The notes under the pieces: generated by a model
Databases searched by the model: none
Told to the model about the DNA's origin: nothing
Seen by the model: only the letters and a program-made list of their open reading frames with translations
NCBI GenBank assembly: GCA_020832135.1
Contig: JAFIFG010000036.1
Location: 1 to 53,864, forward strand
Length of the DNA stretch: 53,864 bases
Reading direction: 5' to 3'
DNA from: Clostridiaceae bacterium
GTDB lineage: Bacteria; Bacillota; Clostridia; Peptostreptococcales; Natronincolaceae
Translations under genes and position numbers: made by a program
In this document: positions 16,595 through 25,371 of the stretch, piece by piece
Position numbering within the stretch: the stretch's first letter is position 1
How the letters are laid out: the number at the start of each line of letters is the position of its first letter

Positions 16595-18676
16595 TTAGTA
16601 TTTAAATTTCGCGATACTTCCTTGCATCTCTTCTGCTAATCGTGCCAATGCATCACTGGCATTAGCTATTTCTTCCATAGATGCAGTTTGCTCTTCTACT
16701 GATGCTGAAGCTTCCTCAGTACCTGCTGCATTTTCTTGTGAGATAGCCGATAGGTTCTCAATAATGCCTATGATTTCGTCCCTTTTGCCTTCCATGCCTC
16801 GTCCTGATTCATTGATTGACGTTATTACTTCCTTCATCTTTTCAATTGCATTATCTATCCCTTCGAATTTCTCATTAGTCAATTCTACACTTTTTGTTTG
16901 TGATGCTACAATTTTACCTACCTCTTGCATTGTATGAACAGCATGTCCTGTTTTATCTGTTAATTCCTTAATAATACCAGCAATTTCTTCTGTAAATTCA
17001 TTAGATTGTTCTGCTAGTTTTCGTATTTCTTCTGCTACTACTGCGAAACCTCTACCGGCTTCACCAGCTCTAGCTGCTTCTATAGCTGCATTTAGTGCCA
17101 ATAGGTTGGTTTGCTCTGCAATATTTTTAATCATTTGGCTAGCATTTTCTATTTTCTCTGCACTTTCATTAGTATTTACAATAATCTCTTGTACTTCTTT
17201 TGATGACTTATTATTCATATTTGTCTTTTCCACCAAGTCTTTTACTATTTCAAATCCTTCATCCTTTAATATGGTTACATCATTAGTAGAGCTATTTAAC
17301 TGCTTGATGTACTGTTGTTCCTTTTCTATTAATTCACCTAATGCCGTAATATGCTCTACTCCCTTTTCTGTATCCTTTGCCTGATCATTTGCTCCTTTAG
17401 CAATTTCTTCAATGGTTCTAGCTACTTCATCTGCTGCCGTAGCCGACTGCTGACTGGTGGCAGTAAGCTCTTCTGAAGAAGCTGCTACCTGTTGTGAGGT
17501 GTCTGCTATATTTTTTATTAGAAAACCCACTTGCTGAAACATAGTGTTTATCATATGAGACAGTTCTCCTATTTCATCCTTAGAAGCAATGTCTGATCGA
17601 ACATTAAAATTTCCCTCAGCACCTTCAGAAACTATTTTTCTAAGAGACACAAGAGGTTTTGTTATTTTATTTGACATTGACAATCCACATAGTATAGCGA
17701 CAATTAGCATCACCAAAGCTACTACCATACTTCTGTAGGAGGCTTCAATAAAATTACTTAAAGCTGCATTTCTATTCTGAATAGCTATTACCCCCCAGTT
17801 ATCCGATGCACCCGGCAGTTGTATACTAGAGTATGCTACTACTAACTCATCTCCGTTTTTATCTTCAAAACTGGTTGTGCCAACCTCTCCTTTTAATGCT
17901 TGTTCTGCCAGTTCCCTATATTCTGGTTCTAAATCTATCGTTACGACTTCTGTTATATGGCTTCCATTTTCATCTAATACTGGATTATTATTATTGTCAT
18001 ATACTAGCACTGTTTTTTCATAGGTTTTTAGATTATATAATTCTGATACATAGCTTCTATCTGGGTGTGCAACTATGGTTCCTTCTCCATCAATAACCAA
18101 AGAATATCTATCCTGTGAAGAATAAGCATCTATAATGTTTTGCACCTCACCCAACAGAATATCTGAACCCATAATCCCTACAAGTTCACTTTCTTGATTG
18201 TGTATAGGTATAATTACTGAAGTTACAGGCATGTTACCTGTTATCGAATAGTAGGATTTACTTACGAAAGGTTGTCTCTCCTCCATTGCCTTAATAAACC
18301 ACCAACGAGTAGATCGATCGCCATTCTCTCCAGAGGATCTTGCCGTCTGCATACCATCTGTTCCCTGAATAAAAAACAAATCAAAAAATGGGTACTTTTT
18401 AATAGTATCCTCTAGAAAGCCTCTTTGATTGTCAGGCTCAAACTCATAAATATCTCTAGAGGATTGTATGTTATCTGTTATTACATAGGCTTTTTCAATA
18501 AAACCAGTGACATTGTCCACTATTGTATTAGCATAGAACATATGCTCATCCTTAATATTTTGCTCTTGTAAATTGAGAGTAAAATAATAATTTGAGAATG
18601 TAACAATAGAAACTGCCGCTACTAAAAGAACCACTATTAACCCCACTATTTTTCTTTTCAAAGAATTTTTCACCAT
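16595..18676 (-). CDS. Methyl-accepting chemotaxis protein with dCache sensor
   Basis: 693 residues. Membrane helix at about 10-30. A double-Cache-like extracellular sensor spans about 35-305 ([54 protein letters not shown]). The second helix is at about 308-332, then HAMP. The signalling domain contains the conserved hairpin tip [19 protein letters not shown] followed by [18 protein letters not shown]. It signals through CheA/CheW; the ligand is unknown (amino acids or organic acids are usual). AAGGGGTG lies before the ATG. A c-di-GMP-I riboswitch precedes it. Confidence 0.95.
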   Translation of the reverse strand: MVKNSLKRKIVGLIVVLLVAAVSIVTFSNYYFTLNLQEQNIKDEHMFYANTIVDNVTGFIEKAYVITDNIQSSRDIYEFEPDNQRGFLEDTIKKYPFFDLFFIQGTDGMQTARSSGENGDRSTRWWFIKAMEERQPFVSKSYYSITGNMPVTSVIIPIHNQESELVGIMGSDILLGEVQNIIDAYSSQDRYSLVIDGEGTIVAHPDRSYVSELYNLKTYEKTVLVYDNNNNPVLDENGSHITEVVTIDLEPEYRELAEQALKGEVGTTSFEDKNGDELVVAYSSIQLPGASDNWGVIAIQNRNAALSNFIEASYRSMVVALVMLIVAILCGLSMSNKITKPLVSLRKIVSEGAEGNFNVRSDIASKDEIGELSHMINTMFQQVGFLIKNIADTSQQVAASSEELTATSQQSATAADEVARTIEEIAKGANDQAKDTEKGVEHITALGELIEKEQQYIKQLNSSTNDVTILKDEGFEIVKDLVEKTNMNNKSSKEVQEIIVNTNESAEKIENASQMIKNIAEQTNLLALNAAIEAARAGEAGRGFAVVAEEIRKLAEQSNEFTEEIAGIIKELTDKTGHAVHTMQEVGKIVASQTKSVELTNEKFEGIDNAIEKMKEVITSINESGRGMEGKRDEIIGIIENLSAISQENAAGTEEASASVEEQTASMEEIANASDALARLAEEMQGSIAKFKY

Positions 18677-18737
18677 TTAACACCCCTTATAATTAGTTTT
18701 TTTGATAATTCCCACTTTATAATTTTTATAAAATTAC

Positions 18738-18890
18738 AAAAAAAGAAGACACACGTAATAAAGGTGCCTTCTTCAACTACTAATGATTCCATTAGTATGT
18801 TTTTGGAAACCTGGCAATCATAGAAATGAAAACTTCCTTTAGACCCATGGCTTTGCGTCCTTATTTTTCAATAAGTTTGCCTTTATCAAT
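18738..18890 (-). ncRNA. c-di-GMP-I (GEMM-I) riboswitch with terminator, upstream of chemoreceptor
   Basis: The minus strand reads AAGGCAAAC, a GAAA-capped hairpin (TTATTGAAAAATAA), GGACGCAAAGCC, GGGTCTAAA and TTGCCAGGTTTCC in the order of the GEMM-I aptamer (about 18800-18890). AAGAAGGCAC and GTGTGTCTTCTT then form a terminator stem (18744-18774) followed by TTTTTTTG, 62 bases before the chemoreceptor start. c-di-GMP would switch between termination and read-through. The GAAA loop may dock into its receptor as in the family. Confidence 0.95.
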
Positions 18891-19274
18891 GTTGTTGATA
18901 TAACTATGGAATTTTTCATCAATGGGAACTAAGCCCTAGAAAAGGTTGCTACAAAATAGCACTCCAGACTTAACTTCAATGACATACTTCGATATTTATC
19001 TTGCAATTCCTTCTTTTTTTACTTTAGTATAATTTTTTTAACCATTAAAAAATTTATATGTGAAATATTTAAAAAGTGTAGAAATTTGACGATTTATTAG
19101 TTATAATGAAAAAAAATAGGACCTAAGCACTACGTTGATCGTTTCTAGATTATCAAAGAATAAACTTGAAAACTAATTCTTAAAAAGTGGATGAAATCTA
19201 GCATTCTTAAGGAACACTGCATTGATTTGACTCTGTGGTTTTCAAAAACACTAAAAACATAAGGAGGGATAGAG

Positions 19275-19457
19275 ATGTTATCAAACTCTACGAAAAATCA
19301 ATTTAAAAAAAGTATTGTAACAGAGATTCAAGAGTTAAAAAGAACCTTAAAAGAAGTTAAACAGAAAAGTATAAATGAAGAAAATAGCTTGTTACTCCAA
19401 ACCATTGATGCTAGATTAAGTGAAAAAATAAAGGATTGTACACTGCCTAAAAATTAA
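19275..19457 (+). CDS. Small helical protein of unknown function
   Basis: 60 residues, MLSNSTKNQFKKSIV then a long basic helix with heptad-like leucines (IQELKRTLKEVKQK) ending in CTLPKN. AAGGAGGG lies 7-8 bases before the ATG, an excellent site, and a terminator follows at 19597. It has no membrane segment or recognised family. The 380 bases upstream to the riboswitch hold no other gene. Confidence 0.6.
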   Translation: MLSNSTKNQFKKSIVTEIQELKRTLKEVKQKSINEENSLLLQTIDARLSEKIKDCTLPKN

Positions 19458-19596
19458 TTAAGTAGCAATAAATATCATACATATATAATTAATTATAGTA
19501 CTAGATACTAGGATCCCCACAGTTATACCTATAATTTCAAACATGAGTATTCAGTAATGGGATGACTTGAAAATACTATATAAGGAAGAATATAAA

Positions 19597-19645
19597 ACAA
19601 AGAGGCTACTTCATATAATTATGAAGTAGCCTCTTTGTTTTAGTG
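19597..19645. terminator. Bidirectional terminator, copy C of a repeated family
   Basis: ACAAAGAGGCTACTTCAT (19597-19614) and ATGAAGTAGCCTCTTTGT (19621-19638) form an 18-bp perfect stem with TTT-rich tails on both strands. It ends brnQ on minus and the 60-residue gene on plus. The core is shared with the hairpins at 15514 and 15881. Confidence 0.85.
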
Positions 19646-20938
19646 TATATATCCTTCTTTCTTTTTTGTGTAATTAGATACTAAATAAAAGATAAGTCCT
19701 GTTGCAATAGCTGGTACAATCCATCCAAATCCTTGGGCAGTTAATGGTAATGCCTGCATTACATCACTTACTACTGGGATGGGAATATTGAAGCTTCCTA
19801 AGACATCAAGCAAACTTACCACCAAGGTAGCAAATACTGCTCCAGTATAGATAGCTTGACTCTTCATATATTTATCTAAAAATGCCAATGCCACCAATAC
19901 AATAATAATTGGATACAATACCAATAATATAGGTTCTGCTAAGGTTATAATCCTATCAACTCCAATGTTGGAAATACCCATACTAACCAATGCAGTAGCA
20001 ATGGCTATCGTCTTGTAGCTTAGCTTTCCATTGGAAGCTTTACTAAAATATTCTCCAGCCGTGGCTGTTAATCCAATAGAGGTGGTTAAGCATGCCATTC
20101 CAACAGCAAGTGCTAATAAAACTTGACCAAAGGTTCCCAGCAGATTGTTGGTAATACTTATAATCACTTGCGATCTAGATATATCCATTGGTAGTTCTCC
20201 AGCAGTTGCCCCCAGGTAGGCTAGTCCACCGTAGACAATTGCCAACCCTGCTGCCGCCACCATTCCTGCCTGAACTGTTAATTGTGCTATTTCTGTATTT
20301 TCCTTGTATCCTTTAGCTCGAATTGCCCCCACGATAATTCCACCAAGAATAGTAGCCCCCATGGCATCCATTGTTTGATATCCCTCCGCAAAACCATTAG
20401 CAAAGGAGATATTCATACCAGTATCTATAATCATACCCTGTGGTTGAAAAACACCCTTTACAATAATAGTAATCATCGTAAGTAGAAGAATTGGTGTAAG
20501 GATCTTACCAATATTATCAATTAAGGATGAAGGCTTTAAAACAAAAACTAATACAATAGCAAAGTATATGGCTGAAAAAAGAATGGAATTAAAATTAGGA
20601 AAAAAAGGCAGGATACCCATTTCATACGTAGTGGCACTTGTTCTTGGAATTGCTACTAATGGTCCTAATGTTAAGATAACTGCAAAGGTTAAAAGCTTTC
20701 CAAACCTTTTATTCGCCTTTGATGCCAATTGCTCTAAATCTCCCCCAAACTTAGACACTGCTATAATTCCCATAAGTGGTAGCCCTACCCCGGTTAAGAG
20801 AAAACCACCAATAGCTGGTAATAGGTGTTTACCAGCATTCTGTCCTAAGGCTGGTGGGAAAATTAAGTTCCCTGCTCCAAAAAACATTGCAAATAAGGCA
20901 AATCCAATAACAAAAACATCCTTTGTTTTTTTATTCAT
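19640..20938 (-). CDS. brnQ: BrnQ branched-chain amino acid carrier
   Basis: 432 residues, about twelve membrane helices. The N-terminus FALFAMFFGAGNLIFPPALG is the LIVCS family signature. PRTSATTYEMGILPF near residue 100 is also conserved. It imports leucine, isoleucine and valine with Na+ or H+. AGGAGGTATACTT precedes the ATG. I see no T-box or other leader, and the upstream 340 bases to the next gene hold only promoter-like AT-rich sequence. Confidence 0.95.
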   Translation of the reverse strand: MNKKTKDVFVIGFALFAMFFGAGNLIFPPALGQNAGKHLLPAIGGFLLTGVGLPLMGIIAVSKFGGDLEQLASKANKRFGKLLTFAVILTLGPLVAIPRTSATTYEMGILPFFPNFNSILFSAIYFAIVLVFVLKPSSLIDNIGKILTPILLLTMITIIVKGVFQPQGMIIDTGMNISFANGFAEGYQTMDAMGATILGGIIVGAIRAKGYKENTEIAQLTVQAGMVAAAGLAIVYGGLAYLGATAGELPMDISRSQVIISITNNLLGTFGQVLLALAVGMACLTTSIGLTATAGEYFSKASNGKLSYKTIAIATALVSMGISNIGVDRIITLAEPILLVLYPIIIVLVALAFLDKYMKSQAIYTGAVFATLVVSLLDVLGSFNIPIPVVSDVMQALPLTAQGFGWIVPAIATGLIFYLVSNYTKKKEGYIH

Positions 20939-21279
20939 AAGTATACCTCCTGTTGTTAAATATTTATCTATTTGACATTGATTTCTTTTCTCAATTATAA
21001 TTATAGCATAGGTTTGTTATAAAAAATGGCTTTTGATAATAGTCGAAATAGAAGTAATATCAACAATTATTTAAATTGTTAAAATTTAATGAGTAGTTGA
21101 TAATGAATTTCATATAATGTAGTATTTTGAAACTACTTGATAATAAGAAGTAAAAGGTAAATATAAAAAGTTTTTTCGTTATTTTTTTATCAATGATATT
21201 TATTGAATTTTCTGTAAAAGTGAATTACAATTTAAGATATCAATTGGATTCATATAATAAAACTTTGGAGGTGTTGTTT

Positions 21280-21546
21280 GTGCCATATTTTGTAGCTTTT
21301 CTAGAAACCATAGATCCTAAAAAGGATGCAGAAATTCTTGATGTTCATAAGGCATATTTAAAAAAATACATAGAGGAAGGAAAGATTTTCGCCAAAGGTC
21401 CCTTTACGGATCATACGGGAGGCCTTATTCTTTATAAGGCTGGTTCCTATGAAGAAGCCAAAACAATAGCAGAGAATGATCCTGTTATCAAGGAACAAAC
21501 CAGAAGGATGATTTTCAAACAATGGAAGAGTACTTTGCCTGAATAA
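21280..21546 (+). CDS. YciI-like protein
   Basis: 88 residues from the GTG at 21280, which has GGAGGTG 6 bases upstream; the open frame extends to 21193 without a site. The fold is ferredoxin-like: PYFVAFLETIDPKK, HKAYLKKYIEEGKIFAKGPF, GGLILYKAGSYEEAKTIAENDP. Those Gly-Pro-Phe and DP motifs define the family. The role is unclear; relatives include small dehalogenase-like or muconolactone isomerase-like enzymes. It is followed by a strong terminator. Confidence 0.85.
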   Translation: MPYFVAFLETIDPKKDAEILDVHKAYLKKYIEEGKIFAKGPFTDHTGGLILYKAGSYEEAKTIAENDPVIKEQTRRMIFKQWKSTLPE

Positions 21547-21613
21547 TTATCTTATTACATATTTATTTTTTTATTATATGTATAATACTGTAATATTTGG
21601 AGATAATTTTACT

Positions 21614-21684
21614 AATGAGAATATATTGACTAGGTATTTTAGTCCCCCTTTAATCCTAGTCAGTCCCTATATTCTCATTTTTTA
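21614..21684 (+). terminator. Long terminator after yciI-like gene
   Basis: AATGAGAATATA (outer) and GACTAGG (inner) pair with CCTAGTC and TATATTCTCATT, with a 6-base bulge, then TTTTTATT. The outer 12-bp and inner 7-bp stems make a long, stable hairpin on the plus strand. Confidence 0.75.
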
Positions 21685-21713
21685 TTGCCTTTTTTCCAAA
21701 AAAAGAGAACCTT

Positions 21714-22283
21714 TTATATGGCTCCCTCTATCTGTTGCATAATAGCTGATCTTTTTTCCTTTATCCTGTTATTATAGGTTGCTACTATTTCCTTCATTAA
21801 ATCATCCGATAATTGATTCTCTTGAAGTTCAGCTTCCATTTCCTTTATAATATCCTGAAATATAGCCTCCATGGATTCCTCCAACATATTGGCGGCCTGA
21901 AGATACTTTCTAGCCAGCTGTGTTTGATTTAATTGATTTCCAGACTTTTGCTGCTGATACTCTTCATATGCCCTTTCAAAAAGTACCTCTATCTTTTTAT
22001 CTGTCACATACTCCAGTCTTTCTAGTTTTCCTATATATTTGTTAGGTATATCTTTTTCAGGATTTTTATTTTCAGTAGAAGGTTTTAATTGATTTGATGC
22101 TTCCATATCACCAATATCTTGTAAATCTATGTCCTCAAAACTAAAAAAGTCTTCACTAAATTCCTCCTGCAATTGGGTTCTAAGATTATGGTCCACACCA
22201 AAGAAATAATTATAACCCCAAACCCCAGCACCTATAGCAACCACCAGTACACACAAGACAATAACAAGTACTTTTTTCTTCAT
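21714..22283 (-). CDS. Membrane-anchored helical protein of unknown function
   Basis: 189 residues. An N-terminal hydrophobic helix (about 4-24, VLVIVLCVLVVAIGAGVWG) follows three lysines and acts as anchor or signal peptide; no lipobox. An acidic, Phe-rich stretch (40-60) is followed by two long charged helices (85-185) with many Glu, Gln and Lys. Predicted outside the membrane. AGGAGTG precedes the ATG. I do not recognise a family. Confidence 0.6.
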   Translation of the reverse strand: MKKKVLVIVLCVLVVAIGAGVWGYNYFFGVDHNLRTQLQEEFSEDFFSFEDIDLQDIGDMEASNQLKPSTENKNPEKDIPNKYIGKLERLEYVTDKKIEVLFERAYEEYQQQKSGNQLNQTQLARKYLQAANMLEESMEAIFQDIIKEMEAELQENQLSDDLMKEIVATYNNRIKEKRSAIMQQIEGAI

Positions 22284-22393
22284 CCATATGCACTCCTATT
22301 CCTTTTGTTATAAGTTCTACATAAATTGTATTATAACATTTTGTCATAGGTTTATACAGTTACTATATTTACCTTTGAAAAAAATCCCTTTAT

Positions 22394-22777
22394 CTACTTA
22401 GCTCTTATAACCTCTACATCATATCCATCTGGATCCGTTACAAAGTAATATCTTGGAGGACTGCCAGGAAGTCCCATTAACTCTGTAACTTTATATCCCA
22501 TTTCTTGATGCCTTTTTTGCGAAGCTTCTAAATCATCCACAGCAACTGCTGTGTGGCTAAAACCATTACCTATTTCATAAGGTTTATCGGGGTTGTAGTT
22601 ATAAGTTAACTCTAATTCATACTGACCTGACTCATCACTTAAGTACACTAAGGTAAATTCATGTTCTGGAAAATCCTTTCTTTGTGTTTCCTTTAATCCC
22701 AGTGCTTCCTGATAAAATTTCAATGATTTTTCTAAATCCATGACTCTAAAACAAGTATGAAGCATTTTGTAATTCAT
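22394..22777 (-). CDS. gloA: Glyoxalase I-like VOC protein
   Basis: 127 residues, two beta-alpha-beta-beta-beta modules. The metal ligands of class I glyoxalase can be seen: His in MLHTCFRVMDLEKS, Glu in YELELTYN, His in FSHTAVAVDD and Glu in YDVEVIR. The enzyme converts methylglyoxal hemithioacetal to a lactoyl-thiol; in Firmicutes the thiol may be bacillithiol or another thiol. AAGGAGAG precedes the ATG. Confidence 0.9.
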   Translation of the reverse strand: MNYKMLHTCFRVMDLEKSLKFYQEALGLKETQRKDFPEHEFTLVYLSDESGQYELELTYNYNPDKPYEIGNGFSHTAVAVDDLEASQKRHQEMGYKVTELMGLPGSPPRYYFVTDPDGYDVEVIRAK

Positions 22778-22906
22778 AAATTTATCTCTCCTTTTTCTAT
22801 AGGCTTTCTATGTACACATGTCACCTAACAGAGGTGCTATCTTTATTATATACCCTTTCCTCTATATGTAAAACCTACTCTTTGAAACTCCATCATCAGT
22901 AAAATC

Positions 22907-22946
22907 AACAAGTCCTTTAAAGGATTCTTTCCTTAAAGGACTTGTT
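22907..22946 (-). terminator. Terminator after 63-residue gene
   Basis: AACAAGTCCTTTAA (22907-22920) and TTAAAGGACTTGTT (22933-22946) form a perfect 14-bp stem. On the minus strand it is followed by GATTTTACTG, a modest T-tract. Confidence 0.65.
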
Positions 22947-22960
22947 GGTTTTACTTACTT

Positions 22961-23152
22961 CTATTCTTCATAATTTGAAAGTGTTCTATTAGCTGTTGTT
23001 ACAGCGTTATCTATGGCAGCTATAGTACTTTGTATCTGGACTTTATTTTGTTGCTTTTCTACAGTTTGTAATGCTTGAGTTAAATTGTTTTTACAAGTTT
23101 CCAGTTGAGTGTATACCTCTTGTACCTGTTGTCTTGCATTCTTATTATTCAT
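22961..23152 (-). CDS. Small Gln/Asn-rich helical protein of unknown function
   Basis: 63 residues, MNNKNARQQVQEVYTQLE at the start and ANRTLSNYEE at the end. It is rich in Gln, Asn and Thr with a single Cys and is predicted all-helical and soluble. AGGAGG lies 9 bases before the ATG and a 14-bp terminator follows, so the gene is well supported. No family recognised; a small spore-associated protein is one possibility. Confidence 0.6.
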   Translation of the reverse strand: MNNKNARQQVQEVYTQLETCKNNLTQALQTVEKQQNKVQIQSTIAAIDNAVTTANRTLSNYEE

Positions 23153-23378
23153 ACTGATCTTCCTCCTAAAAAATTAATTTTAAAATAATTTGCCAAATTA
23201 CTTTAAATCTCACTTTATTATTTGTTTTTTTAGGTAAAATATTCTCAATTTAACTCTACAATATTGTTCCTTTATTCCACACCAACAGTAAGCTTTTCTA
23301 TTTAACCTTTAAAAATTGGGTAGTATATATAACAATAGAAATTATATTTTGTACTCAATAGCAGAGAGGAGGATTTCT

Positions 23379-23846
23379 ATGGATAAGAAAAACTATATGA
23401 AACCTAGTAAAGAAGAATTGCAGAAAAAATTAACTCCCCTACAATATAAAGTCACTCAAGAAAGTGCTACAGAGACACCTTTTTCTAATGAATATTGGGA
23501 TCATAAGAAAGAGGGGATCTATGTAGATATCGTAACAGGAGAGCCTCTTTTTAGTTCATTACATAAGTATGATGCCGGCTGTGGATGGCCTAGCTTTACA
23601 ACTCCTCTTACTAAGGAAAGTCTTCAGGAAAAAAAGGATCGTAGTCATGGTATGATACGTACCGAGGTAAGGAGTAAGCATGGTGACTCTCACCTGGGTC
23701 ATGTTTTTGAAGATGGCCTTAAGGATAAAGGTGGCTTAAGATACTGTATTAATAGTGCAGCATTACGTTTTATTGCTGTTGAAGATTTGGAGAAGGAAGG
23801 ATATGAAGAATACCTTCAATTTTTTAAAGATAGGAAGAAAAAATAG
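23379..23846 (+). CDS. msrB: Peptide-methionine (R)-S-oxide reductase
   Basis: 155 residues from the ATG at 23379, with GAGGAGG just upstream; an upstream in-frame start lacks a site. The core reads [47 protein letters not shown] and catalytic Cys in [11 protein letters not shown]. It reduces the R-epimer of methionine sulfoxide in damaged proteins. The zinc CxxC pairs of some MsrBs are absent. There is no MsrA domain fused. Confidence 0.95.
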   Translation: MDKKNYMKPSKEELQKKLTPLQYKVTQESATETPFSNEYWDHKKEGIYVDIVTGEPLFSSLHKYDAGCGWPSFTTPLTKESLQEKKDRSHGMIRTEVRSKHGDSHLGHVFEDGLKDKGGLRYCINSAALRFIAVEDLEKEGYEEYLQFFKDRKKK

Positions 23847-23858
23847 CATAAAAATAAT

Positions 23859-23928
23859 ACTGTGCATAACTATCACTAATGATTATTAGTTATGCACAGT
23901 TTAAGCTCTTGATTCACAGTTTTCTGTG
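23859..23928. repeat. Twin-hairpin element 1 with DnaA-box-like arms; also terminator
   Basis: ACTGTGCATAACTA (23859-23872) and TAGTTATGCACAGT (23887-23900) are a perfect 14-bp inverted repeat; each arm contains TTATGCACA, a match to the DnaA-box consensus TTATNCACA. A second hairpin, CACAG/CTGTG, lies at 23915-23928. On minus the stem is followed by ATTATTTTTATG, so it can terminate the desulfhydrase transcript. A similar element is at 25259-25330. Confidence 0.55.
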
Positions 23929-23931
23929 GAT

Positions 23932-24924
23932 CTACTTACATGCTTGAAATTTATCGCCTTGAGGAAACAATCCAAAAATACCCCCTGTATGAATAAAGAG
24001 GAGGTTCTTATGTTCTTTAAAGGTTCCTTTTTTTATTTCTTCCACCAATCCATACATGGCCTTTCCTGTGTACACCGGATCCAGAATCACTCCCTCTAGC
24101 TTAGCTAAATTATGAACAAAAGCTAATTGCTCAGAGGTGCTTAATCCGTACCCTTCACCTACATATCCATCCATCATATGAATACTGTCTTTTGTAAATT
24201 CTAATTCATCACCAGTATACTGTAGACTTTCCTTCACCAGCTGTTCTACCCTGTTTTTAAAATGATCTGCACTATCACATACATTTACTCCATATATCTT
24301 TGCATTGTTTTTCTTTATCTCATTGGCATAGAATAACCCTGCATAGGTACCCCCTGAACCCACTGCAGTAACAATGGCATCGAATTTTACACCCATTTCC
24401 TTCTCTTGATGTAAAATCTCCTCCATTGCCTTATAATATCCGAAGCTACCAATTCCGTTAGAAGCTCCTTCCGGTAGGATATAGGCTTTGTGTCCCCTTT
24501 TGGCTAAATTTTCCTTTATTTCCTCCATAATCTCTGTTCTTTTTTCCTTATAGGCTTCCGGGGTAATCAAACGAGTCTCCGCCCCTAAGATTTTATCTAA
24601 AAAATAATTTCCTTCTACACCATCCTCTTCACTGCCTCTAAGCACCAAATAAGCACCTATTCCCAGCTTGGCAGCAACAGCGGCTGTAGCTCTAGCATGG
24701 TTGGATTGAATGCCTCCACAGGTAATTAAGTAGTCACAACCTTCATCTAGTGCTTCCTGCACAGCAAATTCTAATTTCCTTACCTTATTTCCAGCTACTT
24801 CCGTTCCAGTTTGATCATCTCTTTTTATATAGATTTCTATATTGCCTAAACTCTTGCTCAACCTTTCTAGCTTTTCTATTCTAGTAGGTAAATTTGCAAG
24901 ATTTATTGACTTTGGTAATTTCAT
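23932..24924 (-). CDS. dcyD: D-cysteine desulfhydrase / PLP-dependent deaminase family
   Basis: 330 residues, fold type II PLP enzyme. The PLP lysine lies in VAGNKVRKLEF near residue 45-55. GGIQSNHARATAAVAAKLG near 75 binds cofactor and substrate, and VGSGGTYAGL near 190 binds the PLP phosphate. The family includes D-cysteine desulfhydrase and 1-aminocyclopropane-1-carboxylate deaminase; the two cannot be separated with certainty here, and the former is commoner. AAGGGGATATAG precedes the ATG. Confidence 0.85.
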   Translation of the reverse strand: MKLPKSINLANLPTRIEKLERLSKSLGNIEIYIKRDDQTGTEVAGNKVRKLEFAVQEALDEGCDYLITCGGIQSNHARATAAVAAKLGIGAYLVLRGSEEDGVEGNYFLDKILGAETRLITPEAYKEKRTEIMEEIKENLAKRGHKAYILPEGASNGIGSFGYYKAMEEILHQEKEMGVKFDAIVTAVGSGGTYAGLFYANEIKKNNAKIYGVNVCDSADHFKNRVEQLVKESLQYTGDELEFTKDSIHMMDGYVGEGYGLSTSEQLAFVHNLAKLEGVILDPVYTGKAMYGLVEEIKKGTFKEHKNLLFIHTGGIFGLFPQGDKFQACK

Positions 24925-25057
24925 CTATATCCCCTTCCCTTCATGGTAAATTTTATCTATTTACAATATATCATCCTACTTCACAATTTCCCACAGTTTT
25001 TTGATACTCATTTCATAATTTCATACCATACTATTAATTTCTAAGAAACATTAAAAA

Positions 25058-25168
25058 GAGCATCTACGACGCTTTCGCTAGGAAACCCTAGGTTCCCTTC
25101 GACGACAGCCAAGCTGTCTGAGCACCTTCCTGAAAACGGGCAGGGGATTCCATCCCCTACAACCCCTT
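25058..25168. repeat. GC-richer hairpin block (REP-like or relic structured RNA)
   Basis: About 110 bases visibly richer in G+C than the surroundings. Hairpins: a near-palindrome GGAAACC-CTA-GGTTCC (25081-25096), GACAGC-CAA-GCTGTC (25104-25118), and AGGGGAT-TCC-ATCCCCT (25142-25158). No reading frame. Relatives of such blocks are dispersed in many Firmicutes, but the identity cannot be fixed from one copy. Confidence 0.45.
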
Positions 25169-25173
25169 TTTTA

Positions 25174-25240
25174 TTTAATAGGAAAGTAGAACTTTCCTAT
25201 TAAATAAAAAATCCTTTAAAGACTTCCTCTTTAAAGGATT
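25174..25240. repeat. Two adjacent perfect hairpins
   Basis: TTTAATAGGAAAGT (25174-25187) with ACTTTCCTATTAAA (25191-25204), 14 bp and 3-base loop; then AATCCTTTAAAGA (25210-25222) with TCTTTAAAGGATT (25228-25240), 13 bp and 5-base loop. The second is followed by TTT on plus. Both lie between the methyltransferase stop and the hairpin block and may stop transcription entering from either side. Confidence 0.6.
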
Positions 25241-25258
25241 TTAAAATTGACTTTTATT

Positions 25259-25330
25259 TGTGTATAACCACTGAAAATCATTTTAGTTGTGCACAATTTA
25301 TGGTTCTTACCCACAATATTTTGTGGTTAA
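25259..25330. repeat. Twin-hairpin element 2 with DnaA-box-like sites
   Basis: TGTGTATAA (25259-25267; reverse complement TTATACACA) faces TTGTGCACAA (25287-25296); a second hairpin CCACAA-TATT-TTGTGG is at 25311-25326. TTACCCACA (25307-25315) and TGTGGTTAA (25322-25330) are one or two changes from DnaA boxes. The two-hairpin layout and spacing match element 1 at 23859, also just downstream of a minus-strand gene. Confidence 0.5.
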
Positions 25331-25371
25331 CTTTTCTTCTATATCTAAATATTGTTTATAACTTTTTATCT

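Noticed and set aside
17833-18096. Long frames antisense to the chemoreceptor and other large genes
   Set aside because: They are shadows of strongly supported genes without ribosome sites or recognisable domains.
18800-18890. cGAMP-type specificity of the first GEMM aptamer from AAGGCAAAC
   Set aside because: I could not place the specificity-determining base with confidence; the default c-di-GMP call is kept.
25058-25168. Group II intron or known riboswitch in the hairpin block
   Set aside because: No domain V-like or aptamer consensus could be recognised; kept only as an unassigned hairpin block.
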